Shown here piece after piece: positions 19,905 to 29,405 of a DNA stretch of 64,000 nt (position 1 is the first letter of the stretch; each line of letters opens with the position of its first letter). Origin of the DNA: Terribacillus halophilus (GTDB lineage Bacteria > Bacillota > Bacilli > Bacillales > Amphibacillaceae); the NCBI RefSeq assembly GCF_900162685.1, contig NZ_LT727828.1, forward strand, positions 2,148,453-2,212,452. Reading direction: 5' to 3'. The notes beneath the pieces are model-generated. The model did no database searches and was not told where the DNA came from. It worked only from the letters and a program-made list of their open reading frames with translations. A program made the translations under genes and the position numbers.

Positions 19905-20918
19905 TCATTTCTTTCCTTTCACATATTCTGCATCGAAAAGAAACATACGCATCACGAGTATCAGGGATGGAATCAGCATGAGCAGACCGCCTCCAAACGC
20001 CAATAGCAATGCGGTGCCCATTGCCGGAAGCGTCGCATCAGCCGCTACTTGAATTTGATCGTACAATATATAAGGCATATGTGCGATACCATATCCTAAA
20101 AGGGCAAAAAAGAACTGCAGCATCACACAGATGAACGAAAGTCCGAAACGTTTTTCTTTGTAAATTAAGTAAACTGCGATTAAAAAGAATAATACTGACA
20201 GCCCAAACATCCACCAAAGATTAAGCATATTGTTGTAATGCTCTGGATTTTGTCTGCTTATAGCAATAAATGCGGTCAAACTGGCAATAATCTGCGGTGC
20301 TGCCCAAAACAGCGCATAAGAACGCAAAAGTTTCTTTGCTGGCTCATCCCCCGCTTTACTTGCGTAATATGTCAGGAAGTTTGCGCTGATATATAAGACA
20401 GAAACAATTGCCAGGAAGACAACTGCCCAGGAGAATGGATTTGTCAGCAATTCTGTATAACGTAAGTATACACTGCCATTCGCCTCTCTCAAGAATCCGC
20501 CTTCTGAAATTGTAAGCCCAGTAGCAATTGCAGCTGGAATAAGCAATCCGCTTGCTCCATATAGAAACGTATACAACAAGCTGCTGCGAGAGCCGTAATT
20601 CTCGAAGGCATAAAAGGACCCTCGAATCCCAATCAAAACTAAAATTATGGAACCTGGTATCAGCATAGCAGAACCGTAGTAATAACCCGCATCAGGGAAG
20701 AAACCAGCTAGTCCATAATAGAAGAAAATGAAAAACACATTTGTGATTTCCCAAACTGGTGATAGATAGCGTGCAATCAGCCTGTTTAAGATATGGTCTT
20801 TCTTTGTTTGCTTTGCATAATAAGCAAAGAACCCCGCACCGAAATCAATTGACGCGATAATCAAGTAAGCAAAAAGGAAAAACCATAGAGCAGAGAGCCC
20901 TAAGATTTCGTAACTCAT
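19905..20918 (-). CDS. ythB: Cytochrome bd-type quinol oxidase subunit II (YthB/CydB-like)
   Basis: A 337-aa membrane protein with about eight or nine hydrophobic helices, starting ALWFFLFAYLIIASIDFGAGFFAYY, the conserved first helix of CydB with its Asp. It forms the terminal oxidase with the overlapping upstream CydA-like subunit (ATGA overlap). The pair resembles B. subtilis YthAB, a quinol oxidase of the bd family, more than CydAB; no cydCD genes lie alongside. It acts in the cytoplasmic membrane, reducing oxygen with menaquinol. Confidence 0.88.
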   Translation of the reverse strand: MSYEILGLSALWFFLFAYLIIASIDFGAGFFAYYAKQTKKDHILNRLIARYLSPVWEITNVFFIFFYYGLAGFFPDAGYYYGSAMLIPGSIILVLIGIRGSFYAFENYGSRSSLLYTFLYGASGLLIPAAIATGLTISEGGFLREANGSVYLRYTELLTNPFSWAVVFLAIVSVLYISANFLTYYASKAGDEPAKKLLRSYALFWAAPQIIASLTAFIAISRQNPEHYNNMLNLWWMFGLSVLFFLIAVYLIYKEKRFGLSFICVMLQFFFALLGYGIAHMPYILYDQIQVAADATLPAMGTALLLAFGGGLLMLIPSLILVMRMFLFDAEYVKGKK

Positions 20919-22270
20919 TTTTGGTCACCTCCAAACAACGTATCCGGAAACCGCTGTTCCCACTCCTTCTGAATCGGGTTCTTCTTGTACAGACGGACAA
21001 GTACAACCGTTACAAAAGTACCGAGAAGTACATACAGAATCAGGAACATGGCAAAGGCAATATGGACATACGGCGAGGAGACAGCTCCTTCTGCCACGCG
21101 CAAATACCCACGCATAATCCATGGCTGCCTTCCTACCTCTGCATAAATCCAGCCAAACTCGAGTGCAAGCATGGCAAATGGGGCATTGATGACAATCGCT
21201 CGCAGCAGCCATTTGTTATATTGGTCTCTTTTTTTCCAAAACATAAACAGTACAAACAGCATACTAATCATGATACTGTATGCGCCAAGTGTGACCATCA
21301 AATCAAACATATAATGAATCCACAAAGGCGGTATTAAATCTGCATCTACCCGATCCAACCCAATAACCTCACTATTGAAGTCACCGAAGGATAAGAAACT
21401 AAGCAGCTTTGGCAGATGAATAGCGCCTTTCACTTCATTGTCTTCTGTTAATTTTCCGAAAAGAATTAGATCGGCTCCTTTTTCTGTTTCGAAATGCCAT
21501 TCTGCCGCAGCCAGTTTTTCAGGCTGATACGAGGCTAGGAATTTGGCGGATGTGTCACCCGCAATTGCTGTAAAAATGGAAAAAATCAAAGTTACAATCA
21601 TGGTAACTTTCAATGCTTTTTTGTAGTATTTGTTGTTGCCGTACTTCAATATAAAAAACGCGGTAATCGCAGCTAGAACTGCTCCACATGTCATATAAGA
21701 AGAAGTCAGTACATGAAAGACCTTAGATGGCGTTGCCGGATTCCAAATCGCTTTTAGCGGCTCTACCGAAGTGATGGTCCTTCCGACTAAAGTGAAGCCT
21801 TGCGGTGTGTTCATGAAAGCATTAACGCTTGTAATAAACACGGCACTCATACCGCCGCCGATAATAACAGGTAAGGAAAGGTACCAGTGCGTATAGCGTC
21901 CTTTAAATCGATCCCAGGTATAGATATAGGCTCCAAGGAAAATCGCTTCAAAGAAGAAAGCGAATGTCTCCATAAAAAGCGGCAAACTAATGACATGACC
22001 AGCTATCTGCATAAATGTTGGCCATAAGAGAAATAACTGCAGACCGATGGCAGTACCGGTTACGACACCGACTGCTACTATAATGACAAAGCCTCGCGTC
22101 CATCGTCGTGCTAATAATACGTAATGCGGGTCTCGTTTTCTAATTCCGATATATTCGGCTACACTAATTAACAGTGGCACACCGACACCAATCGTTGCGA
22201 AAATGATGTGAAAAACCAGCGTCATGGACGTAAGCATTCGAGCTAAAATGACACTATCATATGCGAACAA
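20915..22270 (-). CDS. ythA: Cytochrome bd-type quinol oxidase subunit I (YthA/CydA-like)
   Basis: A 451-aa polytopic subunit. The N-terminus LARMLTSMTLVFHIIFATIGVGVPLL contains the heme-ligand His of the CydA family (about residue 21), and the GRQPW motif (EVGRQPWIMRGYLRV, about 385) marks the quinol-oxidase family. The periplasmic Q-loop is short, as in CioA/YthA-type enzymes. The start is TTG 22270, with only a weak AGGGAT ribosome site. Heme content cannot be derived from the sequence. Confidence 0.88.
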   Translation of the reverse strand: MFAYDSVILARMLTSMTLVFHIIFATIGVGVPLLISVAEYIGIRKRDPHYVLLARRWTRGFVIIVAVGVVTGTAIGLQLFLLWPTFMQIAGHVISLPLFMETFAFFFEAIFLGAYIYTWDRFKGRYTHWYLSLPVIIGGGMSAVFITSVNAFMNTPQGFTLVGRTITSVEPLKAIWNPATPSKVFHVLTSSYMTCGAVLAAITAFFILKYGNNKYYKKALKVTMIVTLIFSIFTAIAGDTSAKFLASYQPEKLAAAEWHFETEKGADLILFGKLTEDNEVKGAIHLPKLLSFLSFGDFNSEVIGLDRVDADLIPPLWIHYMFDLMVTLGAYSIMISMLFVLFMFWKKRDQYNKWLLRAIVINAPFAMLALEFGWIYAEVGRQPWIMRGYLRVAEGAVSSPYVHIAFAMFLILYVLLGTFVTVVLVRLYKKNPIQKEWEQRFPDTLFGGDQK

Positions 22271-22406
22271 CGTGCATCCCTGCTTTCTTTATAGAATAAT
22301 CGCTTCTCTTGTTATGCCCATAGAAGAAAAAATTACCCAAAAGAATGAGGCGGGATATAACGGAAGACCGCAACAATCGATTCTCATAAAGGAAGCATCC
22401 TGTCCA

Positions 22407-22451
22407 ATAAAAAACGAACGATGGTAAATTCTAATAAAAGAATTCACCATC
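22407..22451 (-). terminator. Intrinsic terminator of the yknUV-like operon
   Basis: A 13-base inverted repeat with a single mismatch (GATGGTAAATTCT at 22420 with AGAATTCACCATC at 22439) is followed on the minus strand by GTTCGTTTTTTATT. The rest of the 215-base gap before the cyd-type operon shows no other feature. Confidence 0.75.
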
Positions 22452-22485
22452 TTTCGATTCACACGCTGCATGATCTTCGTCTAAA

Positions 22486-24306
22486 TTAATGCTCTTCGGA
22501 TTGGAACTGTGTTTTTACGAGTTCATAATAATTCCCTTGTCTTTCCATTAAACTGCTATGATTGCCTTGCTCTAAGATGCGTCCTTGTTCAAGGACGATG
22601 ATATTATCTGATTCCCGAATAGTGGACAGTCGATGTGCGATCATAATTGCTGTGCGTCCTTGCAATAATGTTTGCAGGGCATGCTGGATCTTGAGTTCTG
22701 TTTCTGTATCAATACTTGCTGTTGCTTCGTCAAGAATAATAATTCGTGGATTAGCAAGCATCGCCCGCGCAAATGACAGCAACTGTCGTTCTCCTGCTGA
22801 TAAGATATTTCCCCGTTCCTCTACTTCTGTTTCGTAGTCATCCGCCAATCGCTGGATAAAATCATCTGCACCAACGATGCGTGCAGCTTCCCTTACTTGT
22901 TCATCGCTTGCTTCGGGGTTGCCAAAGCGTATATTTTCCATGATTGTTCCCGAAAAGACAAACGTATCCTGCAAGACAACACTAATTTGCTGTCTTACAT
23001 CTTGCAGCCTTACTTCACGTAAGTCTTCCCCATCTATTTTCACTGTACCTGCAGTTGGATCATAAAATCTGCTGATCAAGTTAGCGATTGTTGATTTTCC
23101 GGAACCTGTGTGCCCGACAAGTGCCACTGTCTGGCCTGCTTGGATGTGTAAATTAATTTCATGCAGTGCAATACGATCTGAATTGTAGGCAAATACCACT
23201 TTTTCAAAGCGAATATCCCCTCTCATTTCGGGAAAACGTTTCGCATTTCTTTGTTCTTTAACATTTGGTTCTTCATCAAGAAATTCAAAAATTCGCTCCG
23301 ACGATGCCATCGCTACAAGTAGCTGGTTGTATATTTGACCTAAGCGGGAGATTGGCTCCCAAAACATACCTAGGAAGAAAGCAAATGTTACGAATGTGCC
23401 GATTTCAATCTGATTGGTCAATATCAAATGAGCACCATATGCAATTAGAATGACTGTTCCGACCGCATTGCTCATTTCTACAAATGGACCGAAATATGCG
23501 CTTTTTTTCGTAGCGATCCGCTCACTCTCAAAGTTATCTCGGTTAAGTGCTTCAAAGTAATCGGTATTCTCCGGTTCCTGAGCATAAGACTGCGTCACTC
23601 GTATGCCTTGAATCGCTTCATTCAGGTGTGAATTAAGTCGAGATTTCTGCATGCGCACTTGCTGCCAGGAACGCCGGATATTTCGTCTTAGTCTTGTGGA
23701 AATGAAAAACATAAGCGGCAGTATAATCAGCACTGCTATAGCAAGCTTAGGACTAAGGAAGAACAAAATGGCAATGATCCCTATTAGCATTACAGAATCT
23801 GTTAACAAGTTAATAATTCCGTTGGTAAACAGTTCCTGTAACGAATTGATATCATTCAAGATTCTAACCAAGATCGATCCGGCAGAACGAGTATCAAAAA
23901 AGCGATGAGACAAATGTTGTATATGACTGAAAAGCGCTTTACGCAAATCATAAATCACATGCTGACCAAGGATATTCACCCATTTGATCCGAAATATATT
24001 GGCTGCATAGCTTAAGATATACAAACCGCCAATCAACATGACCAGATAAACGAGATAACGTGTATTTCCTGTTGCGATGGCTATATCAATTGCCACTTTT
24101 CCGATTAAAATTGGAATGAGCAAGCGGATGAGCGTTGCTAGCAGCATCGTAATAATCGCACCAGGCAGCAATGTTTTGCTGTACGGTTTTATATACGCGA
24201 GTAGCCGTCTTATCTGCCCCCAATCAAAAGGCTTTTCCATGACTTGATCCTGCGAATAGTGGAATCTGTTTGTGTGCCGTTGCTGATTCGATTGCAGGTT
24301 CTCCAC
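22486..24306 (-). CDS. yknV: ABC exporter half-transporter, catalytic-site subunit (YknV-like)
   Basis: The 606-aa protein has an N-terminal six-helix ABC exporter domain (about residues 30-330) and a C-terminal ATPase with Walker A VGHTGSGKST, Q-loop VLQDTFVF, a divergent signature LSAGERQ and Walker B IIILDEATASID with the catalytic Glu. GTG 24306 is placed by AGGAGGGG 6-8 bases upstream. It follows its partner gene by 12 bases. The size pair 584/606 matches B. subtilis YknU/YknV. Substrate unknown; multidrug or lipid-like substrates are typical. Confidence 0.88.
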   Translation of the reverse strand: MENLQSNQQRHTNRFHYSQDQVMEKPFDWGQIRRLLAYIKPYSKTLLPGAIITMLLATLIRLLIPILIGKVAIDIAIATGNTRYLVYLVMLIGGLYILSYAANIFRIKWVNILGQHVIYDLRKALFSHIQHLSHRFFDTRSAGSILVRILNDINSLQELFTNGIINLLTDSVMLIGIIAILFFLSPKLAIAVLIILPLMFFISTRLRRNIRRSWQQVRMQKSRLNSHLNEAIQGIRVTQSYAQEPENTDYFEALNRDNFESERIATKKSAYFGPFVEMSNAVGTVILIAYGAHLILTNQIEIGTFVTFAFFLGMFWEPISRLGQIYNQLLVAMASSERIFEFLDEEPNVKEQRNAKRFPEMRGDIRFEKVVFAYNSDRIALHEINLHIQAGQTVALVGHTGSGKSTIANLISRFYDPTAGTVKIDGEDLREVRLQDVRQQISVVLQDTFVFSGTIMENIRFGNPEASDEQVREAARIVGADDFIQRLADDYETEVEERGNILSAGERQLLSFARAMLANPRIIILDEATASIDTETELKIQHALQTLLQGRTAIMIAHRLSTIRESDNIIVLEQGRILEQGNHSSLMERQGNYYELVKTQFQSEEH

Positions 24307-24318
24307 TGTTTCCCCTCC

Positions 24319-26073
24319 TTACTGCGCAGAGCGCATAATTGCTTTTTGATCTTGGTATTGGATGTCATAAATACGTTGGTACAAACCACCATTTTGCAAG
24401 AGAAAATCATGCGTCCCCCGCTCGGCAACTGCTCCGTTATCTAGTACGATAATTTCATCTGCATGCTTAACCGAGGAAATACGGTGAGCAATGATAAATG
24501 TCGTCCGGTTTTTCATCACTTCTTTCATTGCCCTTTGAATCTTCACTTCTGTCTGCATATCTACTGCACTTGTCGCATCGTCCAAAATTAAAATACTCGG
24601 GTCTATCAGCAGTGCTCGTGCAATCGCGATACGCTGTTTCTGCCCTCCAGACAGACCCATCCCACGTTCGCCAAGCATCGTGTCATACTGATTGGGCAGC
24701 TCCATAATAAAGTCATGTGCTTGCGCTCGTTTCGCTGCAGCGACAATTTGTTCGAAGCTGATGTTATCTGGATTTCCATAAGCGATATTTTCTTTAATCG
24801 TTGTTGAGAAAAGGAATGCCTCTTGCAAGACGAAGCCAATATGCTGCCGCAGCGACCTTAAATCATAGTCCTGCACCAGCTTTCCATCTATGTAGACTTC
24901 GCCTGAAGCAGGTTCATAAAAACGCGTAATCAGCTGCGTGATACTTGTTTTACCCGCTCCTGTTCCTCCTACCAAACCGATTATTTTTCCAGGAGGTGCA
25001 TCAAAGCTGACATCCTTTAACGCTAAGTCATCTTCTTTCGTATATTGCAAGGATACTTGGTTGAATGTCACATGACCGCGAATCTTTCTTTTCGGAAGCG
25101 GCTGTGTATGCTCAACGATATCTTCCTTTGCTTCCAAGACTTCAAGCAGCCTCTCACCAGAAGCTTTCGCTTGTGAAAACATATTGATAATAAACCCGAG
25201 GTTGGCAAGCGGTCCTAATATATAAGTGACTAAGCTGAAGAAGGCAACAAGAGCACCAAGCTCAAGCCGTTCCGTTATGACTAGATAGCCTCCATATGAA
25301 ATAAGTACAACCATGCAAATATTGCCGATTAGTTCCATGAGCGGGAAAAACTTTGCCCATATTTTTGAAGTAGAAATGTAGTTATCACGGTATGTGGAAT
25401 TATTGGTGGTAAAACGACCGATTTCGAAATCTTCTCGTGACAATGACTTTACCGTGTTCATGCCACTGATATTTTCCTGTACGCGCGTATTGAGCACGCC
25501 GAGAGAGGATCTGATTTTGCGGAAAGCTGGATGCACACGACGATCGAAACGATATACTACAATCGCCAGAAATGGCATAGAAACCATTGTGATAAGGGCA
25601 AGCGGAATGGAATAGAAAAACATAACTCCTAAGCTGATAACAATTAATAAGATAACTCTCAGTAATTGCCCTACTCCTGCTGATAGGAAAAAACGAATCC
25701 CCTCCACGTCAGCAGTCAGTCTGGACATCAAATCGCCTGTTCTGGCATTGTCATAATACGTGAAGCTTAACCGCTGGAGTTTTTGATACAAGCTGTTCCG
25801 CATTCGGAAAACAGTCTGTACACCAAACAAGTCCCCTAAATACTGCTGCAGAAAATTGGATATCCCTTTGATAAGCATCAACAAAATGAATACAGCTGAC
25901 AACATAGGAATAAGCTCATACTGGTTCCCCAGCACAACATCATCAATCGTAATTTGCAAAATGACTGGGTAAACAACTGTAATTGCAGTTACAACTGCAA
26001 TAAACAAGAGTGAAAAATAGAAGTTTCGTCGGTGCGGCCAGTAGAATTCCTTTAACTTTCGGAAAATATTCAA
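24319..26073 (-). CDS. yknU: ABC exporter half-transporter with degenerate Walker B (YknU-like)
   Basis: The 584-aa protein has a transmembrane domain (about residues 15-310) and an ATPase domain with Walker A VGGTGAGKTS, canonical signature LSGGQKQR and Walker B ILILDDATSAVD, where the catalytic Glu is replaced by Asp. Together with the divergent signature in the partner this defines one degenerate and one canonical ATP site, the hallmark of heterodimeric exporters such as BmrCD. The start is TTG 26073, supported by a G-rich ribosome region. First gene of a two-gene operon. Confidence 0.88.
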   Translation of the reverse strand: MNIFRKLKEFYWPHRRNFYFSLLFIAVVTAITVVYPVILQITIDDVVLGNQYELIPMLSAVFILLMLIKGISNFLQQYLGDLFGVQTVFRMRNSLYQKLQRLSFTYYDNARTGDLMSRLTADVEGIRFFLSAGVGQLLRVILLIVISLGVMFFYSIPLALITMVSMPFLAIVVYRFDRRVHPAFRKIRSSLGVLNTRVQENISGMNTVKSLSREDFEIGRFTTNNSTYRDNYISTSKIWAKFFPLMELIGNICMVVLISYGGYLVITERLELGALVAFFSLVTYILGPLANLGFIINMFSQAKASGERLLEVLEAKEDIVEHTQPLPKRKIRGHVTFNQVSLQYTKEDDLALKDVSFDAPPGKIIGLVGGTGAGKTSITQLITRFYEPASGEVYIDGKLVQDYDLRSLRQHIGFVLQEAFLFSTTIKENIAYGNPDNISFEQIVAAAKRAQAHDFIMELPNQYDTMLGERGMGLSGGQKQRIAIARALLIDPSILILDDATSAVDMQTEVKIQRAMKEVMKNRTTFIIAHRISSVKHADEIIVLDNGAVAERGTHDFLLQNGGLYQRIYDIQYQDQKAIMRSAQ

Positions 26074-26184
26074 AGCCCTTTCTCTCCCTCCACATTTCGT
26101 CGCATGTTCTAATATATCGGGTTCCGAACTAATTTACCAGCATGAATTTACGATAATTTAAAAAAGTCTGATTTCCGGGCAAAT

Positions 26185-26210
26185 AAAAAAAGCATCGATT
26201 AAACGATGCT
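26185..26210 (-). terminator. Intrinsic terminator of the alaX gene
   Basis: AGCATCG / CGATGCT with an ATTAAA loop that contains the stop codon, followed on the minus strand by seven T. Confidence 0.8.
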
Positions 26211-27368
26211 CTGATAATGTTCCTTTAGAAAGTCGACATAACGTTCCAAATCTTCTTGGGAAGAGAAACTCGCCTGTGCCACCTGCGCATTTCCTCCGCC
26301 CTTACCGTTGAATTCAGCTAGTGATTCACGGAACAAACTGCCGCTATGCACACCTTCTAAATGGCTGGCCAGTACTAGTTTCTTGTCCGAATAGTTGGAC
26401 AGAATAACAAAATCTTTACCCGATTCCGCTGCCGTACCTGCCATTCGCTGCAATGCTTTGACTGTCTTACCTTCCAAAGAGCGAATAGTCATGCGCTCTT
26501 CTGTTTGCATGATTTCCTTTAGCTCCAACTCCTCGAGCTGATTTTCTAGTTCCTCTGCATGTTTTACAGCAGATTGCAAATCAGCTGACTGCTTTTCCAG
26601 TCGTTCAAGCACGTCCATACGATTTGTTTGAAACTGCGCTGCTGCTTTATCCACAATCTCAAATATAGTTTTTGTTGTTTCAAATGCCCGCTTACCACAT
26701 TGGAAATATATCCGTTGTGCTTGTTTTTGTTTCTCCACCTTTAATATCTTAATTATACCTACTTGACCTGTAGATCGGACATGTGTCCCTCCACAAGGAT
26801 TATATTCCACACCTTCAACCTCAACAATCCGAACGTTTTCCGTAACAGTCGGCTGCTTGACAACGGGCAGCCTCGCTAGCTGCTCGGAAGTAACATAATA
26901 ACTGGAGATGCCTATATCATCGTACAGCAGCTGGTTTGCTTTGCGTTCGACTTCTATAAGCTCTTTATTGGTTAGTTTGTCACCTGCTACGTCAATTGTT
27001 ACGTCATCCTGTCCGAGATGGAACCCTTCCGTTTCCCGGTCAGCTGTCATTCTAAAGCTAGCAGACAATAAATGCTGTCCCGTGTGCTGCTGCATCAAAT
27101 CAAATCGATGCTCCCAGTCGATTTGGCAATCTACCTGTTTATTCACCTGCGATTCCAAACCATAATAAGGAACATCCTCTTTCATTTCAACCGCCTTCAC
27201 TTCTACTCCGGCAATGGAACCTTTATCGGCTGGCTGTCCTCCGCCACCGGGGTAAAATGCTGTTTCCTGCAACGCAACAAAATACAGTCCATCTTTCTCA
27301 TATGTATCGGTCACTACCGTCTGCCAGTTCTGGCAAAAACTATTCTCTCTGTATAGCAGCTTGCTCAT
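26199..27368 (-). CDS. AlaX-type alanyl-tRNA editing protein with DHHA1 domain
   Basis: The 389-aa protein resembles the editing half of alanyl-tRNA synthetase. ETAFYPGGGGQPADKG lies near residue 38, the zinc motif HTGQHLLSASF near 98 and NPCGGTHVRSTGQVG near 190. A coiled coil (about 240-290) and a DHHA1-like C-terminus with GGGNAQVAQASF follow. It lacks the aminoacylation domain. Members hydrolyse Ser- or Gly-tRNA(Ala) in trans. ATG 27368 is preferred over 27377 because AAAGGA then lies 8 bases upstream. It appears monocistronic. Confidence 0.9.
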   Translation of the reverse strand: MSKLLYRENSFCQNWQTVVTDTYEKDGLYFVALQETAFYPGGGGQPADKGSIAGVEVKAVEMKEDVPYYGLESQVNKQVDCQIDWEHRFDLMQQHTGQHLLSASFRMTADRETEGFHLGQDDVTIDVAGDKLTNKELIEVERKANQLLYDDIGISSYYVTSEQLARLPVVKQPTVTENVRIVEVEGVEYNPCGGTHVRSTGQVGIIKILKVEKQKQAQRIYFQCGKRAFETTKTIFEIVDKAAAQFQTNRMDVLERLEKQSADLQSAVKHAEELENQLEELELKEIMQTEERMTIRSLEGKTVKALQRMAGTAAESGKDFVILSNYSDKKLVLASHLEGVHSGSLFRESLAEFNGKGGGNAQVAQASFSSQEDLERYVDFLKEHYQSIV

Positions 27369-27434
27369 ATCGCTCATCCTTTATTTTCTGATAGAGCAAG
27401 CTTACCATGAATTGCTCACAAGGAGAAAGCATGC

Positions 27435-27860
27435 TTAACTGTATTTCAATCCATCGAGCTGTTTTGTCAGCATCGTTGTAAAATTACCGCCTGCTTGTAT
27501 ATGCCGTAACCTTCCGTTTCTGTCAATTAAGGCAATACTGGGCAGTTTCTGAACACGAAACGTATTCTTCATTTGATGCTTATGATCCAAGTAAACGGGA
27601 ACGTCTGATTGCTGCATATATTCCTTGATCTCATGTACAGCCAAATCCGCTGCTGAACGTGGAACATGAACAAATAGCATATCAAAAAATGTCGATTCCT
27701 CTTTGGCAAAGTGTAAAAAGCTAGGCATTTTTTCTTTGCACATCGTACAGCTTATCGACCAAAAGAAGACAACTAGCGGGCGACCTCCTGTTTGCTGTTC
27801 AGGCTGGATGAGCCAATTTTTCGACTGCTGATCAATGACGGGAGGTAATTGAGATAGCAT
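27435..27860 (-). CDS. ykuV: Thioredoxin-fold thiol-disulfide oxidoreductase YkuV
   Basis: A 141-aa TlpA/ResA-like protein without signal peptide. The active site is WSISCTMCK (CxxC, about residue 40), and the fold-typical cis-Pro follows in KLPSIALIDRNG. The start is ATG 27860, with AGGAGG 6 bases upstream, one base from the ykuU stop. B. subtilis pairs the same two proteins as YkuU-YkuV; YkuV is a cytoplasmic disulfide reductase. It likely supplies electrons to the adjacent peroxiredoxin (inference). Confidence 0.88.
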   Translation of the reverse strand: MLSQLPPVIDQQSKNWLIQPEQQTGGRPLVVFFWSISCTMCKEKMPSFLHFAKEESTFFDMLFVHVPRSAADLAVHEIKEYMQQSDVPVYLDHKHQMKNTFRVQKLPSIALIDRNGRLRHIQAGGNFTTMLTKQLDGLKYS

Positions 27861-27861
27861 A

Positions 27862-28407
27862 TTATACCTCCTCCTGTTTAAGCTGTTCGTCACCTGGCTG
27901 CCAATTCACACCGCAAGCTCCTCCTGTCTGAAGAGCCTCCAATACACGCAGCAATTCTGTTGTTTCTCGTCCTACCAAGTCTGCATGCATGACACAATAG
28001 CAGATAATTCCAGTTGGGTCGATGATGAGTGTCATCCGTTGCGACGTGTAGTCTCCTGCATTTAACGCGCCATAAGCTTGGGACACATTACCTGTGAAAT
28101 CCGAAGCAAGCGGATATGCGGTACCTTTTATTCCGTTTTCCTCTCGCGGCGTTTGCTGCCAGGCCAGATGAGATGCGAGACTGTCTGTAGAAACCGCAAT
28201 GACGTCTGCATTTAATGCGTCAAAAGCAGACATCCTATCTGACAAGTCATTTAATTCCGTTGGACAGACGGTACTAAAATCACGTGGATAAAAGAAGAGC
28301 ACAAGCCATCTTTCAGACCCTATACTTTGTTTCAGGCTGACAGCTGCTGTCCTTCCATCCGGCATAATAGCAGGTATCTCGAATTGAGGTGCAATTTTCC
28401 CGATCAC
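27862..28407 (-). CDS. ykuU: 2-Cys peroxiredoxin YkuU
   Basis: The 181-aa AhpC/Prx1-class enzyme has its peroxidatic Cys in FYPRDFSTVCPTE (about residue 50; the family more often has DFTFVCPTE) and its resolving Cys in GACGVNWQPGDE near 168, followed by the short C-terminal tail. It reduces H2O2 and organic peroxides. GTG 28407 is set by GGAGGAGAG upstream. It heads a two-gene operon with ykuV and is divergent from ykuT. Confidence 0.92.
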   Translation of the reverse strand: MIGKIAPQFEIPAIMPDGRTAAVSLKQSIGSERWLVLFFYPRDFSTVCPTELNDLSDRMSAFDALNADVIAVSTDSLASHLAWQQTPREENGIKGTAYPLASDFTGNVSQAYGALNAGDYTSQRMTLIIDPTGIICYCVMHADLVGRETTELLRVLEALQTGGACGVNWQPGDEQLKQEEV

Positions 28408-28457
28408 GAACTCTCCTCCTTCTTTTCACCAGTGTCACTATATGCCAAAATCACACC

Positions 28458-28485
28458 TTGCGTTACATGACGTTTCATGTAGAAT
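28458..28485 (+). promoter_or_regulatory. Candidate ykuT promoter with an overlapping palindrome
   Basis: TTGCGT, 16 bases, TAGAAT. The palindrome TACATGA-N4-TCATGTA (28464-28481) occupies the spacer and the edge of the -10, an ideal place for a repressor. It is also in the shared region with divergent ykuU. The regulator is unknown. Confidence 0.45.
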
Positions 28486-28533
28486 GTAACAGGGAATACA
28501 CCTAGAGTTGATAATCGGAAAAGGAGACATTCT

Positions 28534-29388
28534 ATGAATTTTTTAACAGACGGACTAAATTTTAATTACGACGGGTTAATTGAGGTCATCATCTCAGTTG
28601 GTCTGCAACTATTGCTAATAGTAATTGGTTATTTTGTTTTACGAGCAGTAGGTAAAAAACTTATTAGCTCCAGCTTAAATAAAGCCAGCACTAAACAGCG
28701 CATATCAACCAGCAGAATGGTGACGCTAGAGAAGCTGTTGCTCAATACATATGGGTATACATTGATTTTCCTGCTTGTTGTTATGATTTTTGGCGTATTT
28801 GATATTCAAATTGGACCGCTAATTGCCGGAGCCGGTATTATTGGATTGGCCATTGGTTTTGGTGCGCAAGGATTAGTAAGCGATGTGGTGACAGGGTTCT
28901 TCATCCTACTTGAAAGACAAATCGAAGTAGGAGATGTGATTACGGCTTCAGGCTATAACGGGGTAGTAGAAGAAGTAGGATTGCGCACAACGCAAGTTAG
29001 AAGCTTTGATGGGACATTAAATTTTATCCCGAACAGAAATATTACCGGTATTAGCAATCATTCTCGTGGAAATATGCGTGCGATGGTCGACATTGGCATC
29101 AGTTATGAAGATGATATCGATCATGCACTTCGTGTTCTTCAAGGTATCTGTGAAGATTTCCAGCATGACGAACGCTTCCGGGAAGGCCCGGACGTAATCG
29201 GTGTACAAGAACTGGGAGCATCTGAAGTGACATTGCGGATCATCGGGCACACTGCCAATATGGAACAATATGGCGCTGAAAGAGATATGAAAAAGGCAAT
29301 CAAGGAAGCTTTCGACAATGAAGGCATCGAAATACCTTATCCACACCAAGTATTTCTGCAGCGGACAGAAGAAAGCGCAAAGCAATAA
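28534..29388 (+). CDS. ykuT: Small-conductance mechanosensitive channel (MscS family, YkuT)
   Basis: A 284-aa protein with about three N-terminal membrane segments. The last holds the pore-lining Gly/Ala-rich helix and the MscS signature GLAIGFGAQGLVSDVVTGFFILLERQIEVGDVI (about residues 105-140), followed by the beta domain and a cytoplasmic alpha/beta domain. It opens under membrane tension to release solutes on hypo-osmotic shock. Start ATG 28534 behind AAGGAG. It complements the osmolyte and K+ importers in this window. Confidence 0.93.
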   Translation: MNFLTDGLNFNYDGLIEVIISVGLQLLLIVIGYFVLRAVGKKLISSSLNKASTKQRISTSRMVTLEKLLLNTYGYTLIFLLVVMIFGVFDIQIGPLIAGAGIIGLAIGFGAQGLVSDVVTGFFILLERQIEVGDVITASGYNGVVEEVGLRTTQVRSFDGTLNFIPNRNITGISNHSRGNMRAMVDIGISYEDDIDHALRVLQGICEDFQHDERFREGPDVIGVQELGASEVTLRIIGHTANMEQYGAERDMKKAIKEAFDNEGIEIPYPHQVFLQRTEESAKQ

Positions 29389-29405
29389 GCTTTGCGCTTT
29401 TTCTT
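29371..29405. terminator. Bidirectional terminator between ykuT and dapL
   Basis: AAAGCGCAAAGC / GCTTTGCGCTTT is a perfect 12-bp stem; the ykuT TAA lies in the loop. Confidence 0.9.
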
